Positions 60,221 to 64,000 of a stretch of DNA of 64,000 bases are shown in pieces. A model generated the notes under the pieces. It had not been told where the DNA came from, made no database searches, and saw nothing but the letters and a program-made list of their open reading frames with translations. The translations under genes and the position numbers were made by a program. This DNA comes from JBALVT01 sp036960305 (GTDB lineage: Bacteria > Pseudomonadota > Gammaproteobacteria > Pseudomonadales > Halieaceae): positions 1 through 64,000 of the forward strand of contig JBALWA010000001.1 in the NCBI GenBank assembly GCA_036960305.1, in the 5' to 3' direction. Position 1 is the stretch's first letter, and each line of letters begins with the position of its first letter.

Positions 60221-61315
60221 CTAGACGTTAAAACGGAAGTGAATGACGTCGCCATCCTGCACAATGTACTCCTTGCCTTCCAGGCGCCAGCGACCCGCAT
60301 CTTTCGCGCCCTGTTCGCCACCGTTGGCAATAAAATCCTCATAGCCAATGATTTCGGCGCGGATAAAGCCTTTTTGGAAATCCGTATGAATGACAGCCGC
60401 TGCTTCCGGCGCCGTGGCGCCCACTTTGACGGTCCAGGCCCGCACTTCCTTCACGCCGGCGGTAAAATAGGTTTGCAGGCCCAGTAGGTCGTATCCCGCC
60501 CGAATAACTTTATCAAGACCTGGTTCGTCCATGCCCATATCATTGAGGAATTCCAGTCGTTCATCATCTTCCAATTCGACGATCTCCGACTCCAGCTTAT
60601 TGCAGATGACGACGACAGCGGCACCTTCCTCTGCAGCGATAGTATTGACCACGTCCAGATGTGGGTTGTTTTCGAAGCCCTCTTCATCGACGTTGGCAAT
60701 ATACATGGTGGGTTTGACTGTCAGTAGAAATAACTGCTGTGCCAGCTCTTGTTCCTGGTCGTCCAGAGTCAGTGAGCGGACGGGCTGGGCTTCGTTCAAA
60801 TGAGGCAGTAGTTTGTCTTCCAGAAGCGCCTTCATCGCCACGGATTCCTTGTCGCCCCCCTTGGCTGTGCGTGTGACTTTCTGCAATTGCTTTTCGCAGC
60901 TTTCGAGGTCCGCCAGCGCCAGTTCGGTATTGATGACTTCGATATCGGATTTGGGGTCGATTTTATTGGCCACGTGGATAACGTTCTCATCCTCGAAACA
61001 CCTGACCACATGGGCGATCGCATCGGTCTCCCGAATGTTGGCCAGAAACTGGTTGCCCAGGCCCTCACCTTTGGAAGCACCTGCGACAAGTCCGGCGATG
61101 TCGACAAACTCCATGGTGGTAGCAATTTCCTTCTCCGGTTTTACTAATGCGGAGATTTTGCCCTGGCGGGGGTCGGGGATGGGCACGACACCTTCATTGG
61201 GTTCGATGGTGCAAAAAGGAAAGTTCTCCGCGTCGATACCCGCCTTGGTCAAGGCGTTAAATAAAGTAGATTTGCCTACGTTTGGCAGGCCGACGATGCC
61301 GCATTTGATACCCAT
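60221..61315 (-). CDS. ychF: Redox-regulated GTPase/ATPase YchF
   Basis: A 364-residue, full-length Obg-family P-loop protein. GLPNVGKSTLFNAL is the nucleotide loop, FPFCTIEPNEGVVP the switch I region, DIAGLVAGASKGEGLGNQ the G3/switch II region and NKIDP a later motif; the C-terminal TGS domain ends in VQDGDVIHFRFNV. YchF (OLA1) favours ATP over GTP and binds ribosomes; it restrains antioxidant responses. It lies 24 bases downstream of pth in the classical gammaproteobacterial order and belongs to the housekeeping backbone that bounds the island. Confidence 0.97.
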   Translation of the reverse strand: MGIKCGIVGLPNVGKSTLFNALTKAGIDAENFPFCTIEPNEGVVPIPDPRQGKISALVKPEKEIATTMEFVDIAGLVAGASKGEGLGNQFLANIRETDAIAHVVRCFEDENVIHVANKIDPKSDIEVINTELALADLESCEKQLQKVTRTAKGGDKESVAMKALLEDKLLPHLNEAQPVRSLTLDDQEQELAQQLFLLTVKPTMYIANVDEEGFENNPHLDVVNTIAAEEGAAVVVICNKLESEIVELEDDERLEFLNDMGMDEPGLDKVIRAGYDLLGLQTYFTAGVKEVRAWTVKVGATAPEAAAVIHTDFQKGFIRAEIIGYEDFIANGGEQGAKDAGRWRLEGKEYIVQDGDVIHFRFNV

Positions 61316-61339
61316 GTGTGATTCCTTGCTGTGGCAGCC

Positions 61340-61930
61340 CTAGGCTGCGCTAAAACTGTGTAAACGGGTCATGGCCTTTGTTTCATCCCCGGCTAACAGC
61401 AGGGGCAGGGCGGCGATGGCCTCATCAATACTTGCGTCTATACGTGACCGGTCTACCTGGGATGGAGAACCCAGCACATGGCCTGTCACCCTGGAAGCAT
61501 GTCCCGGGTGGCCTATACCTATGCGAAGGCGGTAGAAATCCTTACTATTTCCCAGCGCGGGGACGATATCGCGTAAACCGTTGTGGCCCCCGTGTCCGCC
61601 ACCGCGTTTGAAGCGCGCGGTGCCAGGGGGGATATCCAGTTCGTCGTGGGCGACCAGTATCTCCTCGGGCAAAATTTTATAAAAATTTGCCATGGCAGAA
61701 ACGGCCTGTCCGCTGCGGTTCATGAACGTGGTGGGAATTAACAGTCGTAGATCCTGACCGGCGAGTTGAATGCGTCCGGCGAGACCTGAAAATTTGGATT
61801 CTGGCTGTAGGCTGATATTGCCCTGGCGGGCCAGTTCGTCAATAAAATCGGCGCCCGCGTTATGACGAGTACCCCGGTATTCACTACCGGGGTTGCCCAA
61901 TCCAACAATCATTTTGATGGTTGCTGTCAA
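61340..61930 (-). CDS. pth: Peptidyl-tRNA hydrolase
   Basis: A 196-residue protein that frees tRNA from stalled peptidyl-tRNA. Conserved parts: VGLGNPGSEYRGTRHNAGAD with the catalytic histidine, PTTFMNRSGQAV, LVAHDELDIPPGTARFKRGG and HGGHNGLRDI. The length is normal for the bacterial Pth family. It is between rplY and ychF on the same strand, as in Pseudomonas and Escherichia coli relatives, and is probably co-transcribed with both. All catalytic residues are intact. Confidence 0.97.
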   Translation of the reverse strand: MTATIKMIVGLGNPGSEYRGTRHNAGADFIDELARQGNISLQPESKFSGLAGRIQLAGQDLRLLIPTTFMNRSGQAVSAMANFYKILPEEILVAHDELDIPPGTARFKRGGGHGGHNGLRDIVPALGNSKDFYRLRIGIGHPGHASRVTGHVLGSPSQVDRSRIDASIDEAIAALPLLLAGDETKAMTRLHSFSAA

Positions 61931-61956
61931 CGCGGGTGCCGTTTACAGCGAGGAAA

Positions 61957-62619
61957 TTATTCCTCGCTGTCGCCTTCTTCTGAAGCTTCATCTTCAGCAG
62001 GCGCTTCTGCCGCTTCTTCGTCTTCATCACTGCCACCCTTAGGTGCCACAATGGAGGCGACTGCCAAATCGTGATCTTCACCGAGTGCCAGAGCAACTGA
62101 TACCACGCCCGCGGGGAGTGTGATGTCTGACAGGTGAACAATTTGGCCGAGTTCGACGTCTTGCATGTCAAATTCGATGTACTCGGGCATATCTTTGGGC
62201 AGACACTGGATTTCAATGTCATTGGCCTGATGCTGTACCAGGCCGCCCTGGGTTTTAACACCCACAGAGGTATCTTCGTTCAGGAAGTGAATCTGAACGT
62301 GAACCTTGATTATGACCTTGTCATCGACACGCAGGAAGTCAGCGTGCATCACGGAGTCTCTGGCGGGATGGCGTTGCAGATCCTTCAGGATGGCCTTTTG
62401 CTTACTACCACCGACATTGATCGTCAGTACGTGTGAGTAAAAAGCTTCATTTTCCAGACTCTTTTCCAGGTCCTTGCGGATCAAAGTCAGGGGCTGGGGG
62501 TCTTTGTCACCACCGTAAATAATGGCGGGGATTTGATCCGCGAGACGACGCAGGCGGCGGCTCGAACCTTTCCCTTTGTCCCCACGTACTTCTGCTTGTA
62601 CTTCAAATTGGTCAGACAT
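61957..62619 (-). CDS. rplY: 50S ribosomal protein L25 (CTC form)
   Basis: A 220-residue L25/Ctc protein, with the N-terminal L25 domain that binds 5S rRNA (VRGDKGKGSSRRLRRLADQIPAI, YGGDKDPQPLTL) and the C-terminal TL5-type beta domain, ending in a long acidic tail (DEEAAEAPAEDEASEEGDSEE region). The two-domain form is usual outside enterobacteria. I start it at ATG 62619 (SDQFEV) since the first ATG at 62625 adds only MT. It is transcribed between prs and pth. Confidence 0.95.
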   Translation of the reverse strand: MSDQFEVQAEVRGDKGKGSSRRLRRLADQIPAIIYGGDKDPQPLTLIRKDLEKSLENEAFYSHVLTINVGGSKQKAILKDLQRHPARDSVMHADFLRVDDKVIIKVHVQIHFLNEDTSVGVKTQGGLVQHQANDIEIQCLPKDMPEYIEFDMQDVELGQIVHLSDITLPAGVVSVALALGEDHDLAVASIVAPKGGSDEDEEAAEAPAEDEASEEGDSEE

Positions 62620-62692
62620 TGTCATGACTCCTTTGATTAGACATTACAACACCAACGACCAGTGCGGTAATGCGTTGCTATTTACGATATTC

Positions 62693-63640
62693 CTATTGGA
62701 ACATCGCGCTGATGGATTCCTCATTACTGACCCTGCGCATGGACTCGGCCAGCAGATCAGCAATAGTGAGTTGGCGAATTTTGTCAATCTGTCTCGCCTC
62801 CGCACTCAGTGGAATCGTGTCTGTTACTACCAGTTCGTCTAACTGGGAGTTTCGAATATTTTCCAGTGCGCGACCCGACAGTACCGCGTGGGTACAATAG
62901 GCTGCGACCTTGGATGCACCGCGCTCTTTCAGGGCGTCAGCGGCTTTACACAGAGTGCCTGCGGTGTCGACCATGTCATCGACCAACAAACAGGTACGGC
63001 CTTCAACTTCACCGATCAGGTTCATTACCTGTGCTTCGTTCGCCTGTGGGCGACGTTTATCAATAATTGCCAGGTCTGCATCGTTCAGCTGTTTGGCAAT
63101 GGCGCGTGCCCGAACAACGCCGCCGATGTCTGGTGAGACGACGATCAGGTTCTCGTAGTTGCAGGCCACGATGTCGTCTTTCAATACCGGCGAGCCGTAG
63201 ACATTGTCTACGGGGCAGGCAAAAAAGCCCTGTATCTGCTCAGCATGCAAGTCACAGGTCAATACCCTGTCTACACCCACGCTAACCATCATATCGGCAA
63301 CCACCTTGGCGGTAATCGGCACGCGGGCCGATCGCACTCGTCGATCCTGGCGAGCGTAGCCGAAGTAGGGTACCACTGCAGTGATTCGGGTGGCGGATGC
63401 CCGACGCAGTGCATCGATCATCACGATGAGCTCCATCAGGTTGTCGTTGGTAGGCGCGCAGGTGGATTGCAGAATGAAAACATCCTTACCACGCACGTTT
63501 TCGTTCAATTCGACGGCAACTTCGCCATCACTGAACTTACCTACGTCAGCTTTACCCAGTGATAAATAGAGCCTGCTAGCGACTTTCTGGGCTAGCTCCG
63601 GGTTGGCATTACCCGTAAACACCATCATTTTTGAGGACAC
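62693..63640 (-). CDS. prs: Ribose-phosphate pyrophosphokinase
   Basis: A 315-residue PRPP synthase, which makes 5-phosphoribosyl pyrophosphate from ribose 5-phosphate and ATP for nucleotide, histidine and tryptophan synthesis. Landmarks: FSDGEVAVELNENVRG, the flexible loop YFGYARQDRR, the PRPP-binding LVDDMVDTAGTL and the Mg-binding CDLHAEQIQGFF. The length is that of the class I enzyme. It lies between tRNA-Gln and rplY, the normal gammaproteobacterial setting (ispE, tRNA, prs, rplY, pth). Confidence 0.97.
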   Translation of the reverse strand: MSSKMMVFTGNANPELAQKVASRLYLSLGKADVGKFSDGEVAVELNENVRGKDVFILQSTCAPTNDNLMELIVMIDALRRASATRITAVVPYFGYARQDRRVRSARVPITAKVVADMMVSVGVDRVLTCDLHAEQIQGFFACPVDNVYGSPVLKDDIVACNYENLIVVSPDIGGVVRARAIAKQLNDADLAIIDKRRPQANEAQVMNLIGEVEGRTCLLVDDMVDTAGTLCKAADALKERGASKVAAYCTHAVLSGRALENIRNSQLDELVVTDTIPLSAEARQIDKIRQLTIADLLAESMRRVSNEESISAMFQ

Positions 63641-63683
63641 GTCGATTTACCTTTCAACTCACTGTGATGAAACGGTTGTCCAT

Positions 63684-63717
63684 AAAAACAGTGCCATACA
63701 CCCCTGGTGTATGGCAC
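63684..63717 (-). terminator. Rho-independent terminator after tRNA-Gln
   Basis: GTGCCATACACC (63691-63702) pairs perfectly with GGTGTATGGCAC (63706-63717) around a three-base loop. On the minus strand a five-T run follows, so it ends or attenuates transcription coming from ispE and tRNA-Gln before prs. Confidence 0.9.
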
Positions 63718-63725
63718 TTCTAATA

Positions 63726-63800
63726 TGGCTGGGGTGGCAGGATTCGAACCTGCGAATGCTGGGATCAAAACCCAGTGCCTTGCCGCTTGGCGACACCCCA
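63726..63800 (-). tRNA. tRNA-Gln (TTG)
   Basis: The 75-base minus-strand tRNA has an encoded CCA end. TGGGGTG pairs with CACCCCA in the acceptor stem, the anticodon arm is CTGGG-TTTTGAT-CCCAG with anticodon TTG, and the T arm carries GGTTCGAATCC. The 5' T opposite A at the first pair is typical of bacterial tRNA-Gln. Confidence 0.96.
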
Positions 63801-63833
63801 ATAAAACTTATTGGTCAGACAATTAACAACGAT

Positions 63834-64000
63834 CTACTTCAAAGTAGCGAGAACGGGCGAGTAATTTATGCCCCGGGCGACAACGCCATGCCACTTGTCG
63901 GGTAATTCCCGACCGACATTCTCTGCTTCTACTTTGCTTGCGAAGCTGGCGAAAATACAGGCGCCAGTTCCGGTCAATTTGGCCTCTCCGAAATTACCCA
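63834..64000 (-). CDS. ispE: 4-diphosphocytidyl-2-C-methyl-D-erythritol kinase, C-terminal part
   Basis: The minus strand reads GNFGEAKLTGTGACIFASF, then VGRELPDKWHGVVARGINYS, and SPVLATLK before TAG at 63834. This is the C-terminal end of IspE, including the GTGACIF loop of the GHMP kinase fold. IspE phosphorylates CDP-methylerythritol in the isoprenoid pathway. The remaining N-terminal part lies beyond the window. The place upstream of tRNA-Gln and prs is the standard one. Confidence 0.93.
   Translation of the reverse strand, partial: GNFGEAKLTGTGACIFASFASKVEAENVGRELPDKWHGVVARGINYSPVLATLK

Noticed and set aside
1..64000. CRISPR arrays, rRNA genes, prophage or integrase-bounded island
   Set aside because: No regularly spaced repeats, no rRNA sequence, no integrase or phage structural genes were seen; the tRNA genes show no flanking direct repeat that I could recognise.

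Overview
The window looks like chromosome of an aerobic marine-type gammaproteobacterium, possibly the Halieaceae/Cellvibrionales area (inference). The right end carries the gammaproteobacterial housekeeping block ychF-pth-rplY-prs-tRNA-Gln-ispE (60221-64000). The left end (1-7216) is patchy. It holds two IS6-family transposases (one cut by the window edge, one with an internal stop), a UbiB/ABC1-type kinase, a second ABC1 gene cut off by an IS end, a tRNA-Met, a VapBC toxin-antitoxin pair and a voltage-gated cation channel.

From 7354 to 60211 lies a ~53 kb catabolic island that I read as a bacterial tetrapyrrole (chlorophyll or bilin) degradation system. Three proteins resemble red chlorophyll catabolite reductase (RCCR, of the ferredoxin-dependent bilin reductase superfamily; 30535-31356, 37022-37777, 49779-50594). 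Two short-chain dehydrogenases resemble plant chlorophyll b reductases NYC1/NOL (32205-32999, 50669-51466). Two Rieske oxygenases fit the pheophorbide a oxygenase/VanA type (7354-8523, 29402-30526). Three serine hydrolases are chlorophyllase/pheophytinase-like candidates (19393-20415, 20417-21364, 28266-29249). One protein fuses DUF169 to a PCP_red domain, a domain otherwise known from light-independent protochlorophyllide reductase. A TonB receptor, two paralogous MFS carriers, a sodium-solute symporter and a phenol-degradation-type outer-membrane protein could supply transport.

A second layer fits degradation of the substituted maleimides expected when a linear tetrapyrrole is broken up. 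Two polysaccharide-deacetylase-fold enzymes (the fold of cyclic imide hydrolase and PuuE allantoinase) overlap an isochorismatase-fold, maleamate-amidase-like gene in one operon (25641-23103). A LeuC/LeuD-type hydratase follows in function (14112-16135), then an isocitrate-lyase-family enzyme with the KRCGH motif (21361-22248), the type that splits 2,3-dimethylmalate. Two CaiB CoA-transferases and an HMG-CoA-lyase-family enzyme could handle carboxylated (hematinic-acid-like) fragments. A ten-gene plus-strand operon (35231-45602) adds a nitrilase-fold tandem protein, an RCCR-like protein, an acyl-CoA dehydrogenase-fold protein, an aldehyde dehydrogenase, an alpha/beta hydrolase, a second isochorismatase-fold amidase, a flavin monooxygenase, two arylmalonate-decarboxylase-family proteins and a secreted protein.

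Almost every function occurs twice (Rieske, RCCR, NYC1-like SDR, MFS, tandem nitrilase, imidase, amidase, CoA-transferase, AMDase-like, ALDH), as if two arms treat two related substrates. AT-rich dyads of the type TGATATAACATTATATCA lie in several promoter regions, including that of the GntR/HutC regulator at 22260-23042, which is therefore the leading candidate for island-wide control. LysR and Crp/Fnr regulators are also present. Family assignments come from sequence reading; the pathway is inference. No ferredoxin or ferredoxin reductase gene is seen in the island.
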